From the NCBI GenBank assembly GCA_902625725.1, contig CACOCY010000004.1:100001-157250 (forward strand): a stretch of 57,250 nt of DNA, written 5' to 3'. This document shows, one piece after another, positions 44,559 through 53,493 of the stretch; within the stretch, counting starts at the first letter, position 1; every line of letters starts with the position of its first letter. The notes beneath the pieces are model-generated. The model was not told the DNA's origin. It saw only the letters and a program-made list of their open reading frames with translations, and made no database searches. The position numbers and the translations under genes are program-made. Origin of the DNA: an uncultured SAR116 cluster alpha proteobacterium (GTDB lineage: Bacteria > Pseudomonadota > Alphaproteobacteria > Puniceispirillales > Puniceispirillaceae).

Positions 44559-45598
44559 TCAATCCTATGATAATATTTTTGGCTAAGTCTTTTTCTTGGA
44601 AAAGCGATTTCTTTCATTCTTGACAAAACATCCACGCCAACCTGTGACCATATATCTAGTAGATCAATCATAACCCAGTTTTCTCGAATCTTGTTTTTTT
44701 CCAGTCGCCAAAAATCAAGTGACCTTAGAGAAATTTTTTTGTTTGTGGGTGCTATACCAAGCCATCCATCACCAGTCAGTGTTTGAGCCATATTTGGCCA
44801 GCCTGTTACAGCAACAAAATTTTCTTCCGCAAAAAAGTGATGAGTTGTTTCCTCTGGATACTGACCCCGATCGGGCATTGCCTTTAAGAATGGGATCTGG
44901 TGATAATTGCGAAAACCAGCAATTCCTCTGCTGCTTCCAATGCCAGAAGGCCCATACCAATTAAATTTTGGGTGCCAGAATTTTTCAAGCTGCATAATCT
45001 CAGCATCTCCATATTTAGGATGCTTTATCATGGCTGAGAGCATTTCCAAGACAAGAGATTTGTTTCGTTCTCCTTGGAGCGTCTCTGTTTGGTGACGTTT
45101 AATTCCATCCTGAGTAGCTGGTGAAGGCACTAACCATTCTTGACCAAGAGAAGGACCCATAGGCCATACATTTGCTTGCATCATCAAACTTGGTATATCC
45201 CAAATTGCTTGTATTTCAGTTATTTTGCCTTCTTTACATTTATAAAATTCATGAAACCTAATATGAGCTAGATGACCAGTCGGTGGTATATCTAGAAATG
45301 AATTTGAAAATGTACCTAAAAAATAACCCGCTTTTCCCACCCAATGTTCTGCATTATCATCATAGCCAGAAATATATATTGATGTGCGCATTTCAAAGTC
45401 CGGAAAGGCATAAAAAAGAGGAGCATAAACTTTTTCATATAGCGCAGATGTTTCTATGTCCCCTAATGGATGAAAATAACGGCAAATAGCTTTTGGGTGA
45501 ATTACTTCATATATTATTTTTTTTGTTTTATCTGGCTCAAAATCATAGAGTGCTTCACAGAGCGTAAAAGTAATCTGCTTCGCAAGTGTGCTATTCAT
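44555..45598 (-). CDS. Double NTF2/SnoaL-like protein A
   Basis: About 347 residues made of two NTF2-like halves. The first half has PLFYAFPDFEMRTSIYISGY, typical SnoaL. The second has GPSGIGSSRGIAGFRNYHQI and ends DVLSRMKE. It is clearly paralogous to the divergent gene at 50642-51652. Start chosen at the ATG that overlaps the upstream stop (ATGAATAG); an ATG two codons earlier is possible. Its stop overlaps the LacI start. A catalytic His/Asp cannot be assigned confidently. Likely a cyclase, isomerase or hydratase of the cluster's substrate. Confidence 0.82.
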   Translation of the reverse strand: MNSTLAKQITFTLCEALYDFEPDKTKKIIYEVIHPKAICRYFHPLGDIETSALYEKVYAPLFYAFPDFEMRTSIYISGYDDNAEHWVGKAGYFLGTFSNSFLDIPPTGHLAHIRFHEFYKCKEGKITEIQAIWDIPSLMMQANVWPMGPSLGQEWLVPSPATQDGIKRHQTETLQGERNKSLVLEMLSAMIKHPKYGDAEIMQLEKFWHPKFNWYGPSGIGSSRGIAGFRNYHQIPFLKAMPDRGQYPEETTHHFFAEENFVAVTGWPNMAQTLTGDGWLGIAPTNKKISLRSLDFWRLEKNKIRENWVMIDLLDIWSQVGVDVLSRMKEIAFPRKRLSQKYYHRIE

Positions 45599-46139
45599 TA
45601 CCATCTGATTTACTTTCTGGCGAGGGCGGATTTCTTTTTCCTTTGTCAAACATTTCCCATCCATGTCCTGAAAAGCAATCAACACCAAGCTGTGACAGCA
45701 CATAAGGGTAATCAACCATCACCCAGTTATCGACAATCTTTCCATTTTCAACTTTCCAAAAATCCATGTAACGAATTTCAACTTTTTTGCCGGTTGGTTG
45801 GATGCCCATAAATTCTCCGCTGTGAATCGCTTCTTGTCGGCCAAAAGCAGCAGCCCATTCACCCATATATAGTCGAGCTTCATCTATGCACACCTTATCT
45901 GAGAATGCTGCCTGAAAAGGTCTTTGCCAATTATTTTGAAATTCCGTTAATCCGTTTTTTGTTCCGCATCCATAATTACCCATCCATCTAAATTGAGGTG
46001 CAAAAAATTGTCCAATATCGTCAATTCTGTGGTCATTAAGTCCATCAACCATACCCTCTATTACAGCACGTGTTGCATCTGTTTTTGACAAATCTGTATC
46101 TCGACTTAAGAGTGCTTGTTCTGGTCTTTTACCTACCAT
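45591..46139 (-). CDS. Single-domain NTF2/SnoaL-like protein B
   Basis: A 182-residue protein that corresponds to the second half of the double-domain paralogs. GNYGCGTKNGLTEFQNNWQR aligns with their GxxGIGS-PF segment. GEFMGIQPTGKKVEIRYMDF aligns with their GWLGIAPTNKKISLRSLDF segment. NWVMVDYPYVLSQLGVD is the shared tail. It is joined by TAATG overlap to the ABC ATPase gene. The close match among cluster paralogs suggests local duplication and possibly a hetero-oligomer. Confidence 0.82.
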   Translation of the reverse strand: MVGKRPEQALLSRDTDLSKTDATRAVIEGMVDGLNDHRIDDIGQFFAPQFRWMGNYGCGTKNGLTEFQNNWQRPFQAAFSDKVCIDEARLYMGEWAAAFGRQEAIHSGEFMGIQPTGKKVEIRYMDFWKVENGKIVDNWVMVDYPYVLSQLGVDCFSGHGWEMFDKGKRNPPSPESKSDGNE

Positions 46140-47212
46140 TAGAGTGTATCCTTAATGCGATTCCCAGTATCGCTGTCAAATAGATGGCATGCACTAATTG
46201 GAATGCAAATGGTAACAACGTCACCAATTTTTGCTGAATATTCCTTTGCTGCCTTGATAGATATTAAAGAGCCTGATATTTGAAATGAAACCATGGTTGA
46301 ATCACCAAGTAATTCTATAGAATAGACAGGCACGGATATTTTGTTGCTCTTTACAGCCCTTGTTTTATTTGGTTGGATAATAGCATCTTCGGCTCTAAAA
46401 CCTATGGTAACATTGCCATCATTTGTTCTAAAACCGTTTAAACTTATTGTTTCAGTCTCAAACTTATTATTTTTAATTTTTCCTGAAATCAGGTTCATAG
46501 CAGGATTTCCAATAAACCCAGCTACAAATAGATTTTGAGGCTTATCATAAATCTCAGATGGGGTTCCAATCTGTTGAATAACACCCCTATTCAGAACAAC
46601 AACCCGGTCGGCTAATGTCATCGCCTCTATTTGATCATGCGTTACATAAAGCGTTGTTACCTGCATCTCATGGTGCAGGTGTTTTATCTGTGCTCTCGTT
46701 GATACTCTTAGTTTCGCATCCAGATTGGAAAGAGGCTCGTCCATTAAGAACACATTTGGCTCTCTAACAATGGCTCTTGCCAGTGCAACCCTCTGTTTTT
46801 GACCCCCGGAAAGTTCTGATGGTTTGCGATGTAAATATTCTAATAATTCCACCATTTCTGCAGCATGCTTTACGCGTCTGTCGTGCGTCTTGGGGTCTGT
46901 TTTACGAATTTTTAGTGGAAATCTTATATTTTCGTACACATTCATATTTGGGTATAAGCCATAAGATTGAAAAACCATCGCAACATCTCTGTCTTTAGGC
47001 TCTAATTTATTTACTTTTATATTATCAATATAAACATCTCCGGATGTTTCTTGTTCAAGTCCAGCAATTATTCGCATTGTGGTCGTTTTTCCACACCCAG
47101 ATGGACCAAGTAGTACTAAGAACTCCTTATCACGTATTTTTAAACTAAGGTTATCAACGGCAACAAAGCCTCCCCACCTTTTACTTAAATTTTTTAGCGT
47201 AATACTTGCCAT
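46139..47212 (-). CDS. ABC transporter ATPase (MalK/UgpC-like)
   Basis: A 357-residue CUT1 ATPase with Walker A GPSGCGKTT, the signature LSGGQKQRVALARA, Walker B VFLMDEPLSNLDA, the switch VTHDQIEAM and a TOBE domain (IGFRAEDAII). A homodimer would energise the two permeases encoded upstream. The gene is tightly packed between permease (eight bases) and NTF2-like genes. Confidence 0.94.
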   Translation of the reverse strand: MASITLKNLSKRWGGFVAVDNLSLKIRDKEFLVLLGPSGCGKTTTMRIIAGLEQETSGDVYIDNIKVNKLEPKDRDVAMVFQSYGLYPNMNVYENIRFPLKIRKTDPKTHDRRVKHAAEMVELLEYLHRKPSELSGGQKQRVALARAIVREPNVFLMDEPLSNLDAKLRVSTRAQIKHLHHEMQVTTLYVTHDQIEAMTLADRVVVLNRGVIQQIGTPSEIYDKPQNLFVAGFIGNPAMNLISGKIKNNKFETETISLNGFRTNDGNVTIGFRAEDAIIQPNKTRAVKSNKISVPVYSIELLGDSTMVSFQISGSLISIKAAKEYSAKIGDVVTICIPISACHLFDSDTGNRIKDTL

Positions 47213-47220
47213 GATTGATT

Positions 47221-48090
47221 TTATCCCTTTACTGCACCTGCTGTTAAACCACTTACAATCTGACGTTGAAAAAACATAACAAGCATAAATAGTGGAACTG
47301 TTGCCGATACTACCGCTGCAACGGCAAACATCACGTTACCCTGTTCTTGAGCAGAACCCAAAAAACTTGCTATTTTAGGAACCATTGTTTGGTTTGCTTC
47401 AGTGAGTAAAAGAGCAGTAATAGCAAAATCATTATATGCTAGAAGAAAACTAAAAAGTCCCGTTGTTATAACACCTGGCCACATTACGGGTATAATTACA
47501 TGTCTAAAAGCTTCGAATCTTGTACACCCATCAACCATAGCGCTTTCGTCAAGGTCTTTTGGAATAGTTGAAAAAAATGAGTGAAGCATCCACAATGTGA
47601 AAGGCTGATTTATTGCTACTAAAACAATAATTGTAGTAGAAAGATGCCCCCATAGACCAAGCTCAAAAAATGGTAGAAGGTATCCCGACACTAGAGTGAT
47701 ATGAGGCATTGCTCGAAAGATTAGTGCTGCTATGAGTATCCAGAACGCATATCGAAAGCCAGACCTAGCTAACGCATAGCCCCCTAACGTCCCAAGCGTG
47801 AGAGAAATAGTCACTACGCTTAAAGTGACAATGCCAGTATTTAAGGCAGCTCTCCAAAATTCTTCTTTTATCCAAGCACCCTCATAGCCATTAGTTGTAA
47901 ACATTCCTCCAGTCTCAATTATTGTGCGAACTCCAAAAATAGCGTTACGCCAATCCTGTTTTGAAAAAAAATCTGATTCTACTTTGAAACTTCCCCAAAG
48001 CGTCCATAAAAAAGGAACAGAGGCCAATATTACCCACAGTAAAATAAAAGATAGGCTTAATATATTCAGCCAGCTATTCTTTTTATTCAT
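47221..48090 (-). CDS. ABC transporter permease (MalG-type)
   Basis: A 289-residue permease with six helices and the EAA loop DLDESAMVDGCTRFEAFRHV followed by IPVMWPG. It has a periplasmic segment of about 50 residues after the first helix. It starts directly after the stop of the first permease and ends eight bases before the ATPase gene. Confidence 0.94.
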   Translation of the reverse strand: MNKKNSWLNILSLSFILLWVILASVPFLWTLWGSFKVESDFFSKQDWRNAIFGVRTIIETGGMFTTNGYEGAWIKEEFWRAALNTGIVTLSVVTISLTLGTLGGYALARSGFRYAFWILIAALIFRAMPHITLVSGYLLPFFELGLWGHLSTTIIVLVAINQPFTLWMLHSFFSTIPKDLDESAMVDGCTRFEAFRHVIIPVMWPGVITTGLFSFLLAYNDFAITALLLTEANQTMVPKIASFLGSAQEQGNVMFAVAAVVSATVPLFMLVMFFQRQIVSGLTAGAVKG

Positions 48091-49131
48091 TTATGATACC
48101 CCCTGAGAAGGCCTATTTGCTCTCCAGGTTCTTACAATTACTGGCGTCATAAGTATGCTGACCCCTATAATTGTTAACATAGAAGTAGCAGCAGCAGAGC
48201 CAAATAACATATCTCCATCGCCGCTCCGGAAATCATTATAGATAAGCCAGGATAATGAGGTTGCACTTGCTTGTGCGTTGAAACCTATTATGGGTTCAAA
48301 TACGCGAAAATTATCCATTATCTGTATAAGTGAAATGAAAACAGCCAAGGGCATTAAATGTGGGATAATAACATGGCGTGTTTGTCCCCATCGGTTGGCA
48401 CCATCAATCATTGCGCTTTCTAATGTATCTCTTGGGACCGTCTGTAAACCAGCATAGAACACAATAAATGCAAAAGGAGTGTGATGCCAAATCCCATAAA
48501 CAAAAAGCATTATCCAAGTGAGTGTAGGGGATGCTTTAAGTGACAAGTTTGGATCATTGAAAATACTTTGTAAGAAACTTCCAATTATACCCTCCGCATC
48601 GATCATCCAAAATAGCACGAGAGACCCAATGAGGGGTGTTATTATCATAGGCAAAAGGCAAACAAATATTGTTGGTCCTTTTAAAAAAGAAGGGAGTCTG
48701 TTCACAGCTAAAGCGATAAAAAATCCTATGATAATCACAAAAGGAGTAACGATAAAAGTATATGAGAGTGTGAAACTTAATGCCTTGTAAAACGGAAGAT
48801 TAAATACCTCAGCAAGGAACTCATTAAGCCCGTTAGACTCTCTCCAAGCTTGTTTTAATTCACTAAAAGCAAGGTGATTTCGGTTTGTATAAGTTCCAAA
48901 TCCATTAAATTTACCAAGAGGATTCTCAGCCTTTTGGGCCTCTGTTGCTTCAAGATCTACCTTAGTTATTTCTTTACAACCAAATGGCGTGCAATTTTCA
49001 ACAGTTTCAAGTATTTTTTCGTGTTCTATAAACAATGATTGGACGCTTGTTGACATTATCGGTAACGCGATAAACACCAACATCGCTAATGCGGAGGGCC
49101 AAATGAATTTTAGGAAGGTGTAATGGGGCAT
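48091..49131 (-). CDS. ABC transporter permease (MalF-type)
   Basis: A 346-residue permease. After the first helix (about 10-30) a periplasmic insert of roughly 80 residues contains two Cys (NCTPFGCKE) that could form a disulfide. Five or six helices follow, with the EAA loop TLESAMIDGANRWGQTRHVI. It begins 99 bases after the binding-protein stop, beyond a hairpin. Confidence 0.94.
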   Translation of the reverse strand: MPHYTFLKFIWPSALAMLVFIALPIMSTSVQSLFIEHEKILETVENCTPFGCKEITKVDLEATEAQKAENPLGKFNGFGTYTNRNHLAFSELKQAWRESNGLNEFLAEVFNLPFYKALSFTLSYTFIVTPFVIIIGFFIALAVNRLPSFLKGPTIFVCLLPMIITPLIGSLVLFWMIDAEGIIGSFLQSIFNDPNLSLKASPTLTWIMLFVYGIWHHTPFAFIVFYAGLQTVPRDTLESAMIDGANRWGQTRHVIIPHLMPLAVFISLIQIMDNFRVFEPIIGFNAQASATSLSWLIYNDFRSGDGDMLFGSAAATSMLTIIGVSILMTPVIVRTWRANRPSQGVS

Positions 49132-49179
49132 TCGTTTTTCCCTAAATGTTCATTTATCAAGTATTTAAAATTAGTGCCC

Positions 49180-49213
49180 TAGAAAAAGAATACAGAGGGA
49201 TTAAATCCCTCTG
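49180..49213 (-). terminator. Hairpin after the binding-protein gene
   Basis: On the minus strand CAGAGGGATT and AATCCCTCTG form a perfect ten-base stem with a minimal centre, followed by TATTCTTTTTC. Located 18-50 bases after the binding-protein stop, it should reduce transcription into the permease genes. Confidence 0.75.
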
Positions 49214-49230
49214 CACATTTTAAATATAAG

Positions 49231-50457
49231 TTAAAGAAACCCTTTTTCAGTTGCTGCTGCAATATAAGCTGCCTCAACATCTTCCAAAGCTTGTTCTGCC
49301 GACTCATTTCCTTGCAAGAATTCGATAATTTCTGCGCCGATTGCCGTATGCATTGCGCCGAAATATGGAAGCATTGGATATGGCAAAGCACCACCACTAG
49401 CTGAAGCTAGAACACCAACACCTGCTGGATTTGCTTGAGCGCCCTTTATCAACCAGTTTGCTTTTTCTGCATTAGCAACAGCCATTTCAGTGGTTATACC
49501 ATTCATCATCGCTTTAAATGTAGCTTCTGCATCCTCATCTGAAATATTTGTTGCTATGGTAAAACCATCCCACCACAGAGTTGTTGCTGGTATGGAACCG
49601 CCAGCCACAGTGGGGGCGCTTGAGAATTTTGTATTACTCTCAATTTCCGAAGTTGAACCTTCACCGTCTGTTACAGGTCCAGCTCTTGAACCCCATAAGT
49701 TGGTAAGAGCGACTTTTCCGGCCTCCCAGTCCGCCTGTACAGCATTTGAATCATAGGTAAGAAAATCGGGATTCATGTATTCTGTTAAAGATTTCATCAT
49801 ATTAAGAGTGGCAAGACCCTTTGCATTATTTACAGCAGGTTCGGCAGAACCACTTTCAAAGAACTCACCCCCATGTCCTAAGTACATGTTAATAAATTCG
49901 AGACCCAAGTTCCAGCCTCCATATGTGCCAGCAATAGGATATTCCATTAGTCCTTTATCTTTAATAGCTTTTGCTGCAGCTAGCACCTCTTCATATGTTT
50001 TTGGTGGCGCAACACCTGCTGCATTTAAAATATCGGAACGATAGAATAGATGTTGAGCATTTGCCATATAAGCAATAGCCATTACTTTACCATCTACCGT
50101 AACAAATTGCATATCTTGAAGGCCAGAGGCATGTTTAGCAACCAGATTATTAAGAGGTTGAACAAGACCGTCATTCATTAATACTCTTAACGCGCTATTA
50201 TTTGCTAAAGATGATGTGAATTCAGCTGGATTTGCGGTAAGTGAAGCAACTTGGCGATCTTTGTGGTCTTTATTTAAATCGACTGATACTGTTACTCCAC
50301 CACCCGCACATTGGGAAGCAGCTTCCGCGACAGCTTGATAGGCTGGAAAATCATTCCCTCCAATTCGTACAGAACCAGAATCAATGCCACATCCAGCATG
50401 GGATGCAGTTGACAGAAGACCTATGGCTCCAGCTGTTAAAATCGTTCTAAAAAACAT
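49231..50457 (-). CDS. ABC transporter sugar-binding protein
   Basis: A 408-residue CUT1-type binding protein with a Sec signal ending near ASHAGCGI; a lipobox reading is unlikely because Cys follows AG without a typical LxxC. A second Cys (QCAGGGVTV) may pair with C22. Typical regions are the FYRSDILNAAGV hinge and TYDSNAVQADWEAGKVALTN. An AGGAGAA site precedes the ATG. It is the first leftward gene after the LacI-type operator, so induction by the substrate is expected. The ligand is probably a sugar or sugar-like polyol. Confidence 0.92.
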   Translation of the reverse strand: MFFRTILTAGAIGLLSTASHAGCGIDSGSVRIGGNDFPAYQAVAEAASQCAGGGVTVSVDLNKDHKDRQVASLTANPAEFTSSLANNSALRVLMNDGLVQPLNNLVAKHASGLQDMQFVTVDGKVMAIAYMANAQHLFYRSDILNAAGVAPPKTYEEVLAAAKAIKDKGLMEYPIAGTYGGWNLGLEFINMYLGHGGEFFESGSAEPAVNNAKGLATLNMMKSLTEYMNPDFLTYDSNAVQADWEAGKVALTNLWGSRAGPVTDGEGSTSEIESNTKFSSAPTVAGGSIPATTLWWDGFTIATNISDEDAEATFKAMMNGITTEMAVANAEKANWLIKGAQANPAGVGVLASASGGALPYPMLPYFGAMHTAIGAEIIEFLQGNESAEQALEDVEAAYIAAATEKGFL

Positions 50458-50537
50458 AATAATTTATTCTCCTATGTAAGTTTAAAGTGTACGTTCAGTA
50501 TTCACCTGAAATAACAGATAACATGTTTGTTAAAGGT

Positions 50538-50561
50538 ATTTTTGCATACGATTGCAAAAAT
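50538..50561. promoter_or_regulatory. LacI-type operator between divergent operons
   Basis: A perfect 24-base palindrome with nine-base arms: ATTTTTGCA-TACGAT-TGCAAAAAT. It has a CG dinucleotide at its exact centre, as expected for LacI-family regulators. It lies 80 bases from each of the divergent starts at 50457 and 50642 and is the likely target of the LacI protein encoded at 43479-44558. Confidence 0.75.
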
Positions 50562-50641
50562 TCTAGACAAGTAATTCTTTGCTTGGCAAGTTAATTTTCT
50601 GCCCTGTAGCAATGTTTCTTTGATGTTAGGTGAAAAACGAC

Positions 50642-51652
50642 ATGAGTATAAAACAAAGATCCAAAAAAATCATAAAAGAACTCTATCAAAAGCTAGATTT
50701 GGCTCCAGAAAATATGGTGGAGGATGTACTTCTTGAGACAATGCATCCAGATGTTTTTTGGCGGGGATATCATCCGTTTAATGAGCAATTTGGCCCAAAG
50801 GCTGTTTCAGACGAATTTTGGAGACCACTAAAAAGAGCACTTAGCAATTTGCAGCGAAGAATGGATATTTTTATTGCAGGTGAAAATAAGATAAAAGGAC
50901 ATGAGGGTATCTGGGTTGCCTCAATGGGTCATATCATGGGACTATTTGACTCACCTTGGCTTCAAATTCCTCCAACGCATAAAATCATTATGCTTCGCTA
51001 TGGTGAATTTAACCACATTAGGGATGACAAAATAGTGGATACAGCTATGTTTTTTGATATTCCCCACTTTATGATGCAAGCAGGTTTTAATCCTTTTCCT
51101 CCGCAGACTGGGGCACACCTGATTCAGCCTGGCCCGATGACCCATGATGGTTTGATGTATCAACCCGCACCTGTTGAAGAAAGTGCAAAGACCCTCAATG
51201 CGATGGAATTCATGATAGGGGACTGCAAAAAATGGCGTGGTGGTCGAGATGGGTCATTACTCAATGAGTTACGCCGTAGTTGGAACGATGATATGATTTG
51301 GTGGGGGCCCGCAGGCATTGGCTCAACCTATACAATCGAGCGTTATGCAGAACAGCATTCTGGACCATTTCGTGCTAGTTTCACAAACCGAAAATTTAAC
51401 GGCCATATTTGTAGGATTGCTGAGGGAACTTTTGGTGGATTTTTTGGGTGGCCAAATTTAACTCTCACTCCGACCGGCGGATTCATGGGAATGCCAGCAA
51501 GCGCTAAAGCTGCTGATATGCGTGTAATTGATTTTTTCAGACGTGACGGAGAAAAGCTCTCAGAAAATTGGGTCTTTATAGATTTTTTGCATTTTTGGAA
51601 AATGCAAGAGCTAGACGTTTTAGAGCGCATGCAAGAAACCAGATTTATATGA
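50642..51652 (+). CDS. Double NTF2/SnoaL-like protein C
   Basis: About 336 residues; ATG 50642 is chosen because TTAGGTG lies nine bases upstream. It is a paralog of protein A with matching blocks: RRMDIFIAGENKI in the first half, GPAGIGSTYTIERYAEQHSG and NWVFIDFLHFWKMQELDVLE in the second. It is transcribed away from the rest of the cluster but shares the operator. It overlaps the amidohydrolase by four bases, so the two probably act in sequence. Confidence 0.82.
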   Translation: MSIKQRSKKIIKELYQKLDLAPENMVEDVLLETMHPDVFWRGYHPFNEQFGPKAVSDEFWRPLKRALSNLQRRMDIFIAGENKIKGHEGIWVASMGHIMGLFDSPWLQIPPTHKIIMLRYGEFNHIRDDKIVDTAMFFDIPHFMMQAGFNPFPPQTGAHLIQPGPMTHDGLMYQPAPVEESAKTLNAMEFMIGDCKKWRGGRDGSLLNELRRSWNDDMIWWGPAGIGSTYTIERYAEQHSGPFRASFTNRKFNGHICRIAEGTFGGFFGWPNLTLTPTGGFMGMPASAKAADMRVIDFFRRDGEKLSENWVFIDFLHFWKMQELDVLERMQETRFI

Positions 51653-52515
51653 TCGATGCACATCATCATTTGTGGGATTTATCGGCTGTTTTTTATCCAT
51701 GGCTTGAAGAAAAGTCCAAAAAGCGTTTTTTCGGCGATCCAAAACCAATTCAAAAAAATTATTTAATTCATGATTTTAAAAAAGATTGCAAACCCCATGG
51801 GTTTAAAGGTTCGGTTCATATTCAAGTAGGGGCTAAAGATGCTTTAAAGGAAGCGATTTGGATTGACGAAATTGCAAAAAATCATCCAGAATGGAGTTTG
51901 AAGCAAGTGGTTTTTTGCGACCTTACCAACCCAAGAATGCCAGAAGAAATAGATACATTTGAACAACTCACTTCAGTAGCTGGTGCAAGACAAATTCTAA
52001 GCAGAGCTCCTGGAGAGGAAGCTGGCTCTATGCTTTTAAATAATCTTGAATCTCCAATTGTGTTTGAAAACTTAAAAACACTCTCCAGGCGCGGATTTAC
52101 ATTTGATTTGCAGCTCATCCCAGAGGTTATGCAACAAGCTGCATTATTATTTGACAAGGTGCCAGAACTAAAAGTAGCACTTTGTCATGCTGGAAGCCCA
52201 CATAATAGAACGAAAGAGGGAATTCACTATTGGCAGGAAGCTCTAAAGTCAATTTCCTCTTTAACCAATGTAACGTGCAAAATTTCAGGGCTTGGTATGT
52301 TTCAGCATAATTGGAGCATAGAGAACTTCCAACCATTAATTGAAACTTGTTTAGACCAATTTGGCCCCCAGAGGTGCATGTATGGTTCCAACTTTCCGGT
52401 TGATAGTCTTTATTCTGACTACAACGCTCTGATAGGAGCGTTTAGAAAATCGATCCCTGAAGCTTTCCATAAAGCAGTTTTTGAAAAGACTGCCCGCAGT
52501 TTTTATTCAATTTAA
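51649..52515 (+). CDS. Amidohydrolase_2 family, sugar-lactonase-like
   Basis: A 288-residue TIM-barrel hydrolase starting MIDAHHHLWD with the metal-binding HxH. It contains HIQVGAKDALKEA, LCHAGSPH and the C-terminal YGSNFPVD carrying the catalytic Asp. This is the pattern of L-fuconolactonase, rhamnonolactonase and 2-pyrone-4,6-dicarboxylate hydrolase relatives. The start is the ATG overlapping the previous stop (ATGA). Hydrolysis of a sugar-derived lactone would fit an oxidative sugar pathway, though no sugar dehydrogenase is present in the cluster. Confidence 0.86.
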   Translation: MIDAHHHLWDLSAVFYPWLEEKSKKRFFGDPKPIQKNYLIHDFKKDCKPHGFKGSVHIQVGAKDALKEAIWIDEIAKNHPEWSLKQVVFCDLTNPRMPEEIDTFEQLTSVAGARQILSRAPGEEAGSMLLNNLESPIVFENLKTLSRRGFTFDLQLIPEVMQQAALLFDKVPELKVALCHAGSPHNRTKEGIHYWQEALKSISSLTNVTCKISGLGMFQHNWSIENFQPLIETCLDQFGPQRCMYGSNFPVDSLYSDYNALIGAFRKSIPEAFHKAVFEKTARSFYSI

Positions 52516-52665
52516 AATCGATTATATCAAAAATGTAAATAAAAGTAGTTTGTAGGCATATTAATTTTGCCTGATGCACTAAACGCATCACGTTGCCCAA
52601 AATTAAGCACTTTTACTCATAAAAAATTTAGATATCTTGTCATCTGGAACAGATAGGCAAAAAAA

Positions 52666-53493
52666 TTGATAAATTACATAATTACTGATCTTGATGGTAG
52701 TCTATTAAACCACTCCAATTTTAGTTTTAAACAAATTCATTTTGATATTCTTAGTTTATTGGATGCAGGAATACAAATAATTCCCGCATCTAGTAAAACC
52801 AAACTAGAAATGGATATTTTTTGTTTAGAATTAGGACGTCAATTACCGTTTATATATGAAAATGGTGCTGGTTTTCAGAACATAAAATCAATTGTTTCAG
52901 GTGTTTTTCAAGGGCCTAGCATCATATCCAAGTCCTCAATTGACGTCAGTAAAATTTGGGCAATATGGTGTGAGCGCATACCTGAGGAGTTAAAAAGACT
53001 ATGTCGCTTTACTCACGAAATGAATATGAGACAGAAAATCGAGTTGTTTGGACTTTCAGGTCAAAGACTTGAAAATGCCCTAAATAGAGAATACTCTTTA
53101 TGTTTTAAATTTCTTGGTAACAGGTTCCAACTCCAGCGCCTCAAATATTTATTAAATAAAAACCACTTAATTACTCACGAAGGCGGTAGATTGATGACTC
53201 TAAGTGGAAAACACGATAAGGCTGACTATTGCAGTTTTATCCGCTCTGAACAAAGCATAAAAGGGTTTGAAACCTTTTTAGTGGGTGTAGGTGATAGCGA
53301 GAACGATATAAAAATGCTTGAGAAGTGCGATATTGCCTGTATTATCCCGCGACCACATAAAAATCTACTTTCTTTATCTATTCCGCGTGAACGAACTATA
53401 ATTTCAGGCACTATTGCGCCTCTTGGGTGGTTAGAAGCGGTTAGAAAGGCATTAGGTTCAAGACACGTAGAGGAGATAGCGCGTTATGGGTGA
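52666..53493 (+). CDS. HAD-IIB phosphatase, mannosyl/glucosyl-3-phosphoglycerate phosphatase-like
   Basis: A 275-residue HAD phosphatase starting from TTG. It has the nucleophile motif DLDGSLLNH (D8, D10), SSKTK as motif II and the acid motif GVGDSENDIKML. Similarity is to mannosyl-3-phosphoglycerate phosphatase. It overlaps the following GT81-like gene by eight bases, so it most likely dephosphorylates glucosyl-3-phosphoglycerate to the compatible solute glucosylglycerate. Mannosyl specificity cannot be excluded. Confidence 0.83.
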   Translation: MINYIITDLDGSLLNHSNFSFKQIHFDILSLLDAGIQIIPASSKTKLEMDIFCLELGRQLPFIYENGAGFQNIKSIVSGVFQGPSIISKSSIDVSKIWAIWCERIPEELKRLCRFTHEMNMRQKIELFGLSGQRLENALNREYSLCFKFLGNRFQLQRLKYLLNKNHLITHEGGRLMTLSGKHDKADYCSFIRSEQSIKGFETFLVGVGDSENDIKMLEKCDIACIIPRPHKNLLSLSIPRERTIISGTIAPLGWLEAVRKALGSRHVEEIARYG

